This document shows positions 52,201 through 62,223 of a DNA stretch of 64,000 nt, piece after piece; position 1 is the first letter of the stretch, and every line of letters begins with the position of its first letter. Source of the DNA: Enoplolaimus lenunculus (taxonomy: Eukaryota; Nematoda; Enoplea; Enoplida; Thoracostomopsidae). Under the pieces are notes generated by a model. The model was not told where the DNA came from, ran no database searches, and saw only the letters and a program-made list of their open reading frames with translations. The position numbers and the translations under genes are program-made. Where the stretch lies: positions 5,001 to 69,000 of the forward strand of contig JASANG010000258.1 in the NCBI GenBank assembly GCA_030248215.1, in the 5' to 3' direction.

Positions 52201-52502
52201 CAAGAATGGATTATGCGTAAACAAGAGTATGCAACTGGGTACATTCTGTGTAGAAAAGAAATGTATCCGGCACGCGTTGCGTTTTTGGCCAACCCCCCTT
52301 TATTTAGAGGGGGTACAACCTGTGCGCACCATGACACTTGATGTATCCGCTAACAAATATGATCCGTCTATAGTTTAATTTAGGGTTATTGCATGTGACA
52401 GCGTCCCCCCTCTAAACAAGGGGGTCGGTCAAAAACGCAACGGCTGGTGGTACATTTTGTACTGTGTGGAACCGCAAGAGTTGCACACCCGTGTCATTCT
52501 TG
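52201..52502 (+). mobile_element. MITE family D, 7-bp TSD GTACAAT
   Basis: GTACAAT at 52194-52200 and 52503-52509. CAAGAATGGATTATGCGTAA to GTGTCATTCTTG. Confidence 0.9.
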
Positions 52503-52546
52503 GTACAATAAAGTTTGGTTCTGATTGCTGTTTGAGGCATGTCATT

Positions 52547-52568
52547 GGTGGTGCCTCTTGAATCCGCC
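52547..52568. mobile_element. Solo CAG-type hAT end
   Basis: GCCTCTTGAATCCGCCAGTG, reverse of the common CA(C/G)TGGCGGATTC terminus. No partner end seen. Confidence 0.35.
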
Positions 52569-52654
52569 AGTGTTTAGAGCCTTCTATGATTAGGCAACTA
52601 AACCAAATAACCATTTTGATTGAACTTAAGTTTTTTGGATCAGACAGTTACCAG

Positions 52655-52985
52655 AGAACACGCGGAAAGGGGGAGGTAACATTTAAGAAACAGTGTTTTT
52701 GAACATTTAAGAAACAGTAACTTTTTGAAGGAGGGTAACACTTAAGAAACAGTAACCTTTTTAAGGGGAGGTAACATTTAAGAAACAGTAACCTTTTTAA
52801 GGGGGGTAACATTTAAGAAACAGTAACTTTTTCAAGGGGGGTAACACTTAAGAAACAGTAACCTTTTTAAGGGGGGGTAACATTTAAGAAACAGTAACCT
52901 TTTTAAGGAGGGGGTAACATTTAAGAAACAGTAACTTTTTCAAGGGGGGTAACACTTAAGAAACAGTAACCTTTTAAAGGGGGGC
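52655..52985 (+). repeat. About 35-bp minisatellite
   Basis: About nine units built on TAACATTTAAGAAACAGTAA followed by CCTTTTTAAGGGGGG. Length varies in the G run (3-7 G). CATTTAAG and CACTTAAG forms alternate. Confidence 0.93.
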
Positions 52986-53082
52986 AAAGAAGCTTATGAA
53001 AGTTCTTAAAGGGGACACAAAAATAAAATCTTCTACTGAGTTTAGGATTAGCACGTCTTATGGACCAAATGGACACGTAGCC

Positions 53083-53228
53083 ATAGGGACGCACAAAGAT
53101 GCTCAGCCCCCCCTTGGAAAAATTTTCGACCCCTGGAAAATTTTCAATCTTACTTGTAAGTTAACGAAAACCTTTGTATACCCTACGTAAAACCGTTTTC
53201 GCCCCTCTAACAGCTGGCTACTGGCCTG
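53083..53228 (-). mobile_element. Family G MITE, eroded
   Basis: GTAGCCATAGGGACGC left, CAATCTTACTTGTAAG and AACCTTTGTATACCC middle, CAGCTGGCTACTGGCCTG right. Confidence 0.65.
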
Positions 53229-53371
53229 GCTGCAAAACGAAACTTAAACCGCTCGATACCAGCATAAGAAGTTTTATTTAAATCAAATTATAGTCAGATT
53301 AAGGCGTAGCCGAATATGAACTGAAAAGTTTGACTGTATTGGAAAAGGCGAAACCTTGGAAAAGATGTTAT

Positions 53372-53425
53372 GCGGCGTTCACGTTATAACTGGGGCAGCT
53401 TGGAACACGTTTTGTCCATGTTTTT
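53372..53425 (+). mobile_element. Solo family K end
   Basis: TGCGGCGTTCACGTTATAAC and GGGGCAGCTTGGAACACG match the first 46 bp of 19339. No right partner found. Confidence 0.6.
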
Positions 53426-53428
53426 CAC

Positions 53429-53859
53429 GCCATAATCTTTTAGTGGATATTATTTATACAGACTAATTTTGTATGACATTCGATTACAAATCACTGATTC
53501 GAGCATCATCGAAAAAAACCTTGGGATCCAAATCCCAAAGATGTTATGATATTTATACAGGACAATGGATTTTTGCCCTAAATAAAACGGCAAATGTGAT
53601 TGGCAAAACATTCATATTCCTTCTCCGTTCCTTTTCCCCCTAGCCCAACACAAAAAACACACACCGCAGCAACACACATCAGCCATACAAAAAACAAAAA
53701 AAACAGCAGACAAACCAGACACACCCTCCAACAACGACAACTTACCAGCTATAGTCTGGCCGTGTTCCGGCTCCCCCGGCCCCCTTTTAATTTTCTAACG
53801 CAAATGTGATTCCTTTTAACCAATCATCGTTTCATAAAGTTTGAAGGTTCAACGAGATT
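53429..53859. other. Spacer, A/C-rich middle
   Basis: 53640-53720 is rich in ACAC/AAAAC. The 69-codon frame is low complexity. Confidence 0.4.
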
Positions 53860-54065
53860 GGTTGGCTTTAATGTCCACAACAGCCAACAATACTGTGATT
53901 GGTTGACATTAATGTCCACAAAATACAACAACACTGTGATTGGTTGACTTTAATGTCCGCAAAAGCCAACAATACTGGGATTGGTTGAATTTAATGTCCA
54001 CAACAGCCAACAATACTGTGATTGGTTAACTTTAATGTCCACAAATGCCAACAATACTGTTCAGT
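53860..54065 (+). repeat. About 41-bp tandem repeat with ATTGG motifs
   Basis: Five units of CAATACTGTGATTGGTTGAC then TTTAATGTCCACAAAAGC. Each carries ATTGG (reverse CCAAT). Confidence 0.93.
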
Positions 54066-54239
54066 CAGGCATATTTTAACACCTTTGATTCTTGAAATTG
54101 TAAACCATTTAACCAAACTTTGTTATCAAGTTCAGAAATAGAACCTAAGGCTATAACAATGATGAGTGATAGGAGACTCGGGATTTGAGGAACGGTTCAT
54201 AAAAGGAATTGAGTAACATTGAACACGAAGGCTTAGATA

Positions 54240-54315
54240 TGCAACTCAAATACTTGACGCTCGCGTGCGAGGTTACTCTCACGTCTTGTAGAGAATTTGT
54301 ACTGGGCATAACCAC
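54240..54315. mobile_element. Family N fragment
   Basis: TTGACGCTCGCGTGCGAGG and ACTCTCACGTCTTGTAGAGA recall 35440-35475. Ends absent. Confidence 0.4.
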
Positions 54316-54354
54316 GAGTTTGGACATTTCAGGGGTAACAGTATTTTGAAAATT

Positions 54355-54590
54355 GACCCATATAAAGATCAGGGGTGAAACCGTTTTTCTTGCGGGATTG
54401 CAAATGAATTCAGTAAGATATAAACTTAATACAAATTTTTTCCACTGGCTAATAGGATTAGGCTTAGGTATAAGATCATTCTTACGCTTAGGCTTAGGTT
54501 TGGGCTTAAGCTGAGGATTATGTTTAGGCTTAAGCTGAGGCTTAGGAATATGGTTATACTACTGTTACGACCCTGTTCTGTACATTGGCG
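54355..54590 (+). mobile_element. TEL-A MITE
   Basis: TGAAAATT and TCAAAATT flank it (7 of 8). GACCCATATAAAGATCAGGG to CTGTTCTGTACATTGGCG. TTAGGC and TTAAGC units separated by TGAGG. Confidence 0.87.
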
Positions 54591-55010
54591 TCAAAATTTG
54601 AAATGTTTCGTATTCCTTAGTGAAACACATCATATTTCGCTATTTCGTACACGCATTTTCACAATTTGTACCATAAAATAGCTTATTGCTTGTATAGGTG
54701 CTGTACCATAGCAGTCCTTTATATTCATGAATATTTAACCTAATTTAACCTGACGTTTTTAGGCAAAACCAGCAAAAATATCAACCCAACGGCATGGTTA
54801 CAAATTAAATTATATTTCAAAATTAAAAACGAAATTATATTTTAAACCGCAACACTGGATTTTACACTAATAAGGTCAAAAACTGCTCGTCTTGAAATTG
54901 GCATTCTTAAAATAAACGTAGTAGCGGCGTAGGCAAAAAGGCTTCATATACCAGATAAATATGTTGCCCACTATTATTAGTATCACTAAGTCAATTTAGT
55001 CTTCTTATGG
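54591..55010. other. AT-rich spacer
   Basis: No recognised element or frame. Confidence 0.4.
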
Positions 55011-55065
55011 CACTGTATAAAAATGGTGAGTCAAATTGACTCTCTCCGAAATAGGCTCTACGCGA
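55011..55065 (+). mobile_element. Half of foldback MITE family E
   Basis: CACTGTATAAAAATGGTGAG TCAAATTGACTCTCTCC GAAATAGGCTC, then ends. Confidence 0.75.
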
Positions 55066-55610
55066 CTGTGAGATTGTGTGATTTTCGCTAGCTAAAGGAT
55101 CCTGAATCACACGTCTGAATTTGTTCTCTCTCGATGTATTCGTATCGCTCAGATTCAATGACGCGGCCGGGTAATGTTTACTTCCCCACCCGAATACTTT
55201 ATAACACCGAGTACTAACAAGTAAGATACGTGTACAACATCCCACCTGTAACCTGATCCGGAATCCTTATGACCTACGCCTGAATCTGTTTAATCCAGCC
55301 ACTGGCTCATAAATACCACAACATCACAATTTCCCAGAAGATCCGTGCAATCCTAACCTCGTTAGAATTACACTCCCAGTTTACCAAAATTCTAACCGTG
55401 CACTGTAACCCCGTTAGAGATACACCAAATTTCCGACCAAACTAACGCCGTTAGAATGGCCCAATCCGTTGTAGAATAGGCAATCGAACCCCGTTAGATT
55501 ATACTAAACTAAGGTTTCCCATGTTCTTTTACAATAGCCTAGTTCTCCTGTTGCCACATAACACGAGTGAGCTGCAATATTCGATTTCTACAGATACTTT
55601 TTACTCATAT
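55066..55610. other. Atypical less AT-rich segment, CCCGTTAGA motif x4
   Basis: No TEL or other MITE ends. (C/G)C(C/T)CGTTAGA recurs at about 55357, 55411, 55447 and 55493 in similar settings (AAC..CGTTAGA..(T/G)(A/T)(T/C)), spaced 36-54 bp. It may be an eroded tandem or an unknown element. Confidence 0.4.
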
Positions 55611-55837
55611 TAGCCTAAACAAAAAAATAGAATTTAAGGAATGTTCGTAGGATAAATCCTTCCTGGACTCCTTCTAAATTGTGGTTATTTTTTCTAAGAT
55701 GTACTGGCCGAGATATTAGCACAACCGAAGATTTTCTAATTTCTGACTCAAATTTTTCCAAACACGCGTATCCGAACTCAAACTTGGTCGATTCACCAGC
55801 ACACATCCCCATCTTAAAAGTTTTATTACGGATACCC

Positions 55838-56005
55838 GGATCCGTAGCCCCAAAAATGGACCAGGGGAGACTCAGTCCCTTTGGAAGATTGTCAGTCCCA
55901 ATAGAAAGTTTTCAACCTTGCTTGTACGTCATCGAAAACCGTTGTATGCCGCTCCTGAAAAAGTTTTTAGCTCCCTAGCGATGTGAGTTTGCCGGAGGCC
56001 TGCAG
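55838..56005 (-). mobile_element. Family G MITE, eroded
   Basis: GGATCCGTAGCCCC left; TTTTCAACCTTGCTTGTACG and AACCGTTGTATGCC in the reverse sense. Right end obscure. The 99-codon frame from 55679 ends within it and is not convincing. Confidence 0.55.
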
Positions 56006-56189
56006 CCGCGTATTATGAATAGCGCTTGTTAGAATTTCACAAGCGGTATTAATTGCTTTTGAAACATATTGGGTTTTGGTTCTACAACGCTAATCAGGCG
56101 TGTTCTTTCGGAAGCTTAAAACAGGTCATGCTAACTTCTTTATGTAACATAGGAAAATGTGCACAATAGCCAAAAAGTGTACATTGGAT

Positions 56190-56372
56190 AGCGGCGGATC
56201 CAAAAATCGCTGATCGCAGAGAAGGCACGCTGACCAAAATTATGAAACGCAAATTTTACTGATATGCTATATATGTCGATTTTCTAAGCGGAAACCATTG
56301 TAAGGTAGGGACCTTATCATTTTTTTTTCACAAAAGATTTCATTTCTGATCCTCGCACTGGATCCGCTGGTG
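56190..56372 (+). mobile_element. Family P repeat with GCGGATCC ends
   Basis: GCGGCGGATCCAAAAATCG to CTCGCACTGGATCCGCTG; the middle matches 27045-27120. Likely a CAG-type hAT-like MITE; flanks do not repeat cleanly. Confidence 0.6.
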
Positions 56373-56411
56373 TGATTGGCTTAAATCTTTTTCTAGAATT
56401 TTTAACTTATT

Positions 56412-56591
56412 ATGCAATCAAGACGGACGTTAACTGCATGTGAAATTAATTACGCTAGTGTACGCTGTAGTCTAAATTCAAGCCCTATACCGAACGGTTC
56501 GAAAACACTACTTCCGCATAGTGTGCGGCATCTTACCGGATGCAGATGGATGGCGTATTTTGACCGGATATCCCGGTTGACTGCGGCAAGG
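56412..56591 (+). CDS. Possible exon relic, unknown product
   Basis: A 180-bp open stretch from ATG 56412, about 60 residues (MQSRRTLTACEINYAS...), ends at a donor-like CGGCAAG|GTAAGC (GT at 56592). It is richer in G and C than its flanks, and a TCTTTTTCTAG acceptor-like site lies 16 bp upstream of the ATG. The antisense frame is also open, no domain is recognised and no partner exons are visible. Chance is quite possible. Confidence 0.18.
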
Positions 56592-56639
56592 TAAGCATTG
56601 CTACTGTCATTAATCGATATGCGGTATGAAATGAATTTC

Positions 56640-57030
56640 AAACCTTTTTTCCGTTGCTGCATGAATATTTTCTATTTCATCTGATATCTAAATTTCAAGT
56701 TCAGATTTGAACCCTGAACTCAGTGTTGGAAGGCGTTTGCTAGCACCGCTCGACTGTGATAGTTTGAGGCTCGAGCACGAGCAGTGGCGGAGCAGCCTCG
56801 GGTGGGCGACCCAAAATTACAAGGTGTGGGCCCCTTGCGATGATCAAAATATTTTTCAATTTATTTGTTTAAAAACTTCTCAGGATGAGGGTACCCTCTT
56901 AGACTGGCGTCCCCTCAATGGGGGTATGGGAGTACCTGCTCCCGTCCCTGGACACGAGCTGGCTATGAGGTCTTGTTTTGATTTTCAACTCCGTATATAA
57001 CGCGTAATAATTGTTAAACACTACGCATTG
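56640..57030 (-). mobile_element. Family N MITE with best-preserved T-arm, interrupted
   Basis: CATGAATATTTTCTATTTCATCTGA end. On the minus strand, A box CAGTCGAGCGG (56746-56756) and B box GGGTTCAAATC (56704-56714), with a TCAGG/TCTGA T-stem of five pairs. Continues after the insertion with CTTGTTTTGATTTTCAACT.. and TAATTGTTAAACAC..GCATTG. A family O element occupies 56782-56950. Confidence 0.65.
56782..56950. mobile_element. CAG-ended hAT-like MITE nested in family N
   Basis: CAGTGGCGGAGCAGCCTCGG to TGCTCCCGTCCCTG. AGCACGAG and GACACGAG flank it (6 of 8). GC-rich; AATGGGGGTATGGGAGTACC resembles 46425-46445. Confidence 0.7.
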
Positions 57031-57436
57031 TCGCCTTTATTTTGTGTACACAGTTTGCTGTAAATATTAACATTTTGTAGGATCTTAACACGAGCGTAGC
57101 GATTACGTACGCTTTTGAGCAAGCAAATTGTGCAAGTTTTTTTTTAAATTTGATTTCATGGCTAACTGACCAGTCACTCGACTGACAGCTGTTTTAGCCA
57201 ACGATGCTACTTTACGAGTTTCTAAGGAAAAGTTAAAAATTCAGGGGCACAAAACGATGGAAGGATTGAGTCTAAATCTAAACTGAACGAATTTCGAAGA
57301 AATTAACCTCATTTAAGGTTCACCAGTCCTTGTCAACAGAATTCTATGGTTTATGGTATTTTCAACCCAAGGGCGGTGTTTATGCAATAAAGGAACACGG
57401 TGGTGCACAGTGGCCCGGCCACCAGCATAGAGAACC

Positions 57437-57700
57437 TTGCGTGCCAGAAGTCAGCTTTGTATTCTTGACAGCTTGTCGTTAAAATGGTCAAACGGCGGTT
57501 TAGATAAGGGGGAGAGAGATGGGGTTGTCAGGGGTAAACTTTTTTATGTAAAAATTAAATTTTTACCCCCGACAACTCACCCGACACGAAGACAGCATCG
57601 TTTTCGTGACGGGGAGACAGGTGGGTTGTTGGGGGTAAAAAATTTTTTACTCCCGACCGCCCACCCCACACGAAGACAGCATCCTTTTCGTGACACGGCG
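57437..57700. repeat. Two tandem hairpins around CACGAAGACAGCATC
   Basis: GGGGTAAACTTTTTTATG..TAAATTTTTACCCCC (57530-57570) and TTGGGGGTAAAAAATTTTTT ACTCCC (57630-57652) are two foldbacks. Each is followed by ACACGAAGACAGCATC then TTTTCGTGAC (57588, 57668). Overlapping 124- and 126-codon frames are explained by this duplication. Confidence 0.75.
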
Positions 57701-57794
57701 CATATTTTAGGTATAACGTTGAAGTATCATTTGCAGGGGGCGAATCCGGAGTTTTGCAACGAATTCCCTCGATATATAAGATTGCAAACACCCC

Positions 57795-57905
57795 GCGATC
57801 GAAGCGATTGATAAACCAGACACATATAAAACCATAACGTTTCTGCTTGAACTGGTTAATAGGGCTATGGCCCCAAACATCAGGGTTCATTTTTCTTAAT
57901 GACCG
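57795..57905. mobile_element. Family O-like fragment
   Basis: CGCGATCGAAGCGATTGATAA ACCAGACACAT, GAACTGGTTAATAGGGCTA and GGCCCCAAACATCAGGG follow the order of 24893-24990. Confidence 0.45.
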
Positions 57906-58054
57906 TCTTTGTACGCCAGGGTGGAACCATCGCAACCTGTTCTGCGGTCACCGGTTACATTTTAAAATTTTGAACTCAAAACGGCTCAAATGACGGACCA
58001 AGCCTAAATATAGAACTGTGGATATTGAAGCCTTGAGAACAAGTTAACTGTGCC

Positions 58055-58327
58055 GACCAATGTAAAGAACAGCGGCGGAACAGTATTATAAGCATATTTG
58101 TAAGCCTAAGCCTCAGCCTAAGCCATATTCTAAGCCTAAGCGTAAAACTAAGTATATTGCTAAGCCTAAGCCTAAGCCTTATTCTATGCCTAAGCGTAAA
58201 AATATTCATATTCCTAAGCCTAAGCCTAAGCCTAAGCCTAAACCAGGAAAAAAATTAGTGTAAACCTTAAGGTTACTGTATTCTAGTCGCACAGAAAAAC
58301 GTTCCGCCCCTGATCTTTACATGGGCC
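58055..58327 (-). mobile_element. TEL-A MITE
   Basis: ACTGTGCC and ATTGTGCC flank it (7 of 8). GACCAATGTAAAGAACAGCG to CCTGATCTTTACATGGGCC. CCTAAG runs separated by A..ATATT spacers. Confidence 0.9.
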
Positions 58328-58788
58328 ATTGTGCCAAACACATATGGTAGCATATACTGATTATTAATGCTGGCTGCTCAGAAATTCAAACTCGAGGGTA
58401 AGAAAGGTGAATGTCTAAATCACCAAAAATTAGGAACAAACGCACATCTATTAAAAATCTGGGTATATCACTATTATCCGGCACGTTTAAGGGGCAGTTT
58501 GGGTCAAATTTGAGTGTCCGGTCACCACCCTCCCTTCAGAAACACTGGTTATTGTTCATAAAATTGGAAACGTAGTCTTTGCCTGTTAGAAGTATTCGGT
58601 TCCGTTGCATATCGAACATTCCATTTAGTTGTCTAGCCAGCATAATTCATGTAGTTTATTCAAACATTTCAACGGTAAAATAGTTTAAAACAGTCGCGTA
58701 ATTTGATGAGAGCTATTATTAGCTGACGGTGCGTCTATAATTTGTTTTAGTGCAATTGGGCCTTTCGATGCTAGGGCTGAATTGGTTT
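58328..58788. other. Unassigned spacer
   Basis: No recognised element or frame. Confidence 0.35.
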
Positions 58789-59042
58789 GGCACCCTGGTA
58801 TGGAACTCGGCTGGATCGTTTTTCATAGGGGCTGTAATAGAGTCTGTTTAAGGTTCGGACTAAAATTTTGGCTTAGGCTTAGGTTTAGGCTTAGGCTTAC
58901 GCTTAGGCTTCGTCTTAGAAATATGCTCATCGTTACGCTTGGGCTTAGGCTTATCGCTTAGGCTCATCCATACGCTTAGGTTTATGCTTAGGCTTAGAAA
59001 TATGCTTATACTACTGTTCCGGTCCTGTTCTTTACATAAGCC
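58789..59042 (+). mobile_element. TEL-A subfamily copy (CTATAATAGAG shoulder)
   Basis: GGCACCCTGGTATGGAACTC..GGATCGTTTTTCATAGGGGCTGTAATAGAGTC shoulder as in 23666; TTAGGC core; CTGTTCTTTACATAAGCC end. No matching flanks. Confidence 0.75.
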
Positions 59043-59290
59043 GGTTTTGACGATTTGTTTTGTCCAGATTTAGCATTATAACAATGGCTTTGATCGACTT
59101 GAGTTTAAATTATTTACACTGCGCTAGCTATGTAATCTTGTAGGTTTAAAAGTGGACCATAAGTCTAAACCCGGTTTAAAATTGCACTATTTTTACATAA
59201 AGCTCCAGGGTCGTGCCATGCTTTCCCGGACCCCCTCCAAAAATTATGTTTTGTCCCTTTTTGCTTATAGTATACTCTATGACTGAAAGG

Positions 59291-59645
59291 GTTAAACCTG
59301 CGGGTCGATAATTTATTAAACATGCGGGTCGATAATTATTAAACCTGCGGGTCGATAATTATTAAACCTGCGGGTCTATAATTATTAGACCTGCGGGTCG
59401 ATAATTACTAAACCTGCGGGCGATAATTATTAAACCTGTGGGTCGATAATTATTAAATCTGCGGGTCGATAATTAAACTTGCGGGTCGATAATTATTAAA
59501 CCTGCGGGTCTATAATTATTAAACCTGCGGGTCGATAATTACTAAAACCTGAGGGTCGATAATTATTAAACCTGTGGGTCGATAATTATTAAACCTGTGG
59601 GTCGATAATTTATTGAACCTGCGGGTCGTTAATTTATTAAACCGC
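59291..59645 (+). repeat. 23-bp satellite TTAAACCTGCGGGTCGATAATTA
   Basis: About 15 units. Variants: GGGTCTATAA (three times), CTGTGGG, CTGAGGG, missing T in GGGCGATAA, ATTTATT at the first and the last units. CCTGCGGG is a near-palindrome in each unit. Confidence 0.95.
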
Positions 59646-59752
59646 AACGTTATGTTTAAGTTGTCCTACGAAGTTTGATGCATCTCAAATTGGCTTCGTG
59701 ATAACAACTAGAGTAACCAGTAATTAGGCAACTTTGAGTAGGCGAGCGATGC

Positions 59753-59910
59753 GAACCCGTAGCCGGCTCAATCAGCTCGAAGGGCAAACAATTTTCGGAG
59801 AGACATGCGGTTTAAATGACAAACTTACAAGCGGGGATAAATCGTTTTAAGGGGTAAAAGTTTATAGGGACTTAGCCGCTTTGGTTTCCATTTATCTACG
59901 GGCCCAAGGG
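59753..59910 (+). mobile_element. Family G MITE, eroded
   Basis: CCCGTAGCCGGCTCAATCAG left; ATTTATCTACGGGCCC right. Confidence 0.6.
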
Positions 59911-60022
59911 TGTCTATGACGGCAAACATCAAACGGACGCAAACAGCAACTCATAAGACTCACTCCGGAAAGCGGCAATAAATACTGCTCCCCTAATATT
60001 TTATCACTCTATAGCGATTTTA

Positions 60023-60351
60023 TGCGGGATCCACATTATATCCGGAGCAGAAACCCTAATTAAAGTTCATAAATGTTAATTATCCCTACGCTCAAGCTAC
60101 AGACACAACACTAATAAACGCTTAATTCAACGGATAGTTACATTACCGAATTTATATCAGTAGCGAAGAAGGGTGGCGGAGGGCGGATTGAAAAGAAATA
60201 AGAGTGCGTAATCGAAAAACAGGGGGTACCCTCTAAGGATTCCAAATAAATATCAGTCTCCCCTCTTATTCGGGTCACGAAATGTTTACCCAATAGTCTA
60301 ATAGGAACAACGCGTGTCCCAAGCTGCCCAGGTTATAACGTGAACCCCGTA
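60023..60351. mobile_element. Family K MITE, TTA TSD, interrupted by family C
   Basis: TTA at 60020-60022 and 60352-60354. TGCGGGATCCACATTATATC to GGTTATAACGTGAACCCCGTA. Family C occupies about 60051-60278. Confidence 0.82.
60051..60278 (-). mobile_element. Family C fragment nested in family K
   Basis: AAACCCTAATTAAAGTTCAT to CTTATTCGGGTCACGA. Its left terminus is absent. Confidence 0.75.
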
Positions 60352-60766
60352 TTAGCTAATTTCCCTAAATTGTTCTAAGACAGATTGGCATTCTTAGAAA
60401 AGATTAGAAAACGTTCCAAAATCTACCGGAAACTGTGGATAGATTCGGTTTTCTTCTATTCGCTGTTGCTCCCTCAGAGATACGGGTATGCATCAGGTTT
60501 GGTTTAGCAAAAGTTTTGCCTAAAGCCTGAGCCTAAGCCTAAATTTTACGCTTAAAAGTGGGTGTACACTACAAAAGGTCTTATATTTTTCACATAATAT
60601 GTTTGTGTAGCGAACGTTTAAACTTTTTGACCTTTCAATTTGGACTCCATTTTAACTCAAGCTTACAAATGCTCATTTTGGCGTTCGGCTAAAAATACTT
60701 GGACTCTGCTTCAAATTCGTTCCCTATACCCGCATTCGATTGAATGTTAAGTTGCTACCTGGTATG
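60352..60766. other. Spacer
   Basis: A stray GCCTGAGCCTAAGCCTAAAT at 60525 is TEL debris. Nothing else. Confidence 0.4.
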
Positions 60767-60916
60767 CAGGTCCGGAGCTAGCTAACCTTGCTAAGGGGGT
60801 TAAACATTTTGCATTTGGAGCATACAAAGGTTTTCAATGACTTACAAGCAAGGTTGAAAACTTTCTACGGGGCAAAATTTTGCCTTTCCTGCCCTCTCTT
60901 CTTGGCTGCGGGCCCA
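60767..60916 (+). mobile_element. Family G MITE
   Basis: CAGGTCCGGAGCTAGCTAAC to CTTGGCTGCGGGCCC, middle GACTTACAAGCAAGGTTGAAA. Confidence 0.75.
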
Positions 60917-61549
60917 TGATGTATAGATAAAAAACGAGAAACAATAGTAAGAAAGATAATGAAAAATACCTATTTATCGGTACTTTTAGGTTATCAATTA
61001 ACATTGTATACGTATCCTCTTAAAGGTCCATAATGTTTTTAAGTTTAAATAAAAGAATGTTTTAAAAGCTAAAACAAACTCTGACTTAAAAGCAATTTTA
61101 AGACAGCAGCTGTCACGATTTTAAGTATTAATATTGTGGTTTAGTGCTATTTTTGAGTGAAAATAATCACATTTTACGTATACGATGCGGCAGACTTTTA
61201 CGAATGTCTGTTATATTTTAGTACAGGACAAGACAAAGCTCTAAATGGTATCAAATTCTAAAAAATATTTCAGAGCGGCATGCGGTATTTTTGTATAATT
61301 TTTAAGCCGAACGAAACTTTTTTAGAAGCATAAATTTATAAATTAGGCTTAACTCACTGATATGCCACAAAGCGAAACAGGCAGTTATGTGTCCTAAACT
61401 TACGTTTGCCTAAGGCGTAATTTTTAGCACCAGACTGAACATTTCTGGCTTGATTATTTTAAGTAATTATAATTCTCTCAGAATCATAATCGCTGTCGTG
61501 TAGCGTAGCACCAAGCAACTTCAACCAGTTAGTCCTATTTTGTTGCCTT
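60917..61549. other. AT-rich spacer
   Basis: No recognised element or frame. Confidence 0.4.
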
Positions 61550-61790
61550 GGCCATTGTAAAGAACAGGGGCGGAACAGTATTATAAGCCTATACCTAAGC
61601 CTAAGCCTAAGCGTAAGCCTAAGAATGAGCGTATTCCTAAGCGTAAGCCTAAGCCTAAGCCTAAGCCTAAGAATGAGCGTATTCCTAAGCCTAAGTCTAA
61701 GCCTAAGCCAATCAAAAAACTAGTCTAAAGCTTAAGCTTATTTTTTTCTAGTCTCACAGAATAACGTTCCGCCCCTGATCTTTAGATGGT
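61550..61790 (-). mobile_element. TEL-A MITE
   Basis: GGCCATTGTAAAGAACAGGG to CCCTGATCTTTAGATGGTT. CCTAAG runs interrupted by GAATGAGCGTATT twice (a higher-order unit of about 50 bp). Confidence 0.85.
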
Positions 61791-61865
61791 TCGAAAAAAT
61801 TTAGTCCGTATGTCAGTATATGAAATATCTTAATAAAAATCTTCTACAAACGTATACACCCCCTA

Positions 61866-62223
61866 CTGTAGAGATCCAAATAATAGGGTTGGTCTGATAT
61901 TTATTTTGTGTCTCCAAAGCCCCCACCCCCCTGTTTATTCGGTTACAGACTGTTATTTATTTTTAATTCAGCTTATAACACGTAGTTGGATCCGTGTTTC
62001 CAAAGCTTTTTTGTCGATATTTAATGAAACTAACGAAGGTTGTGTCTGTTACATATATAAGCAGTCTGTTTCATTCTTCTGCTTGGGTATGTTGTCTGTA
62101 CATTCATAAAATGACTTGTAAACTCTATCCGCTTACGGACTCTTATTAGAAATACGGACTCCTATTGAATTGGGACTCAAAACGGGGACTCCTTTTGTTG
62201 TCCTTTTATTCAGAGTTCTACAG
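61866..62223 (+). mobile_element. Diverged MITE family C
   Basis: CTGTAGAGATCCAAATAATA to TTATTCAGAGTTCTACAG; TA on both sides (61864-61865 and 62224-62225). The oldest-looking full copy. The frame from 61906 is a shadow. Confidence 0.75.

Noticed and set aside
55066-55610. LTR-like element
   Set aside because: No repeated pair, no primer-binding or polypurine signal, no coding remains found. Left unassigned.
57437-57935. Overlapping 124- and 126-codon frames on opposite strands
   Set aside because: Explained by a tandem hairpin duplication (THPTRRQH repeated).
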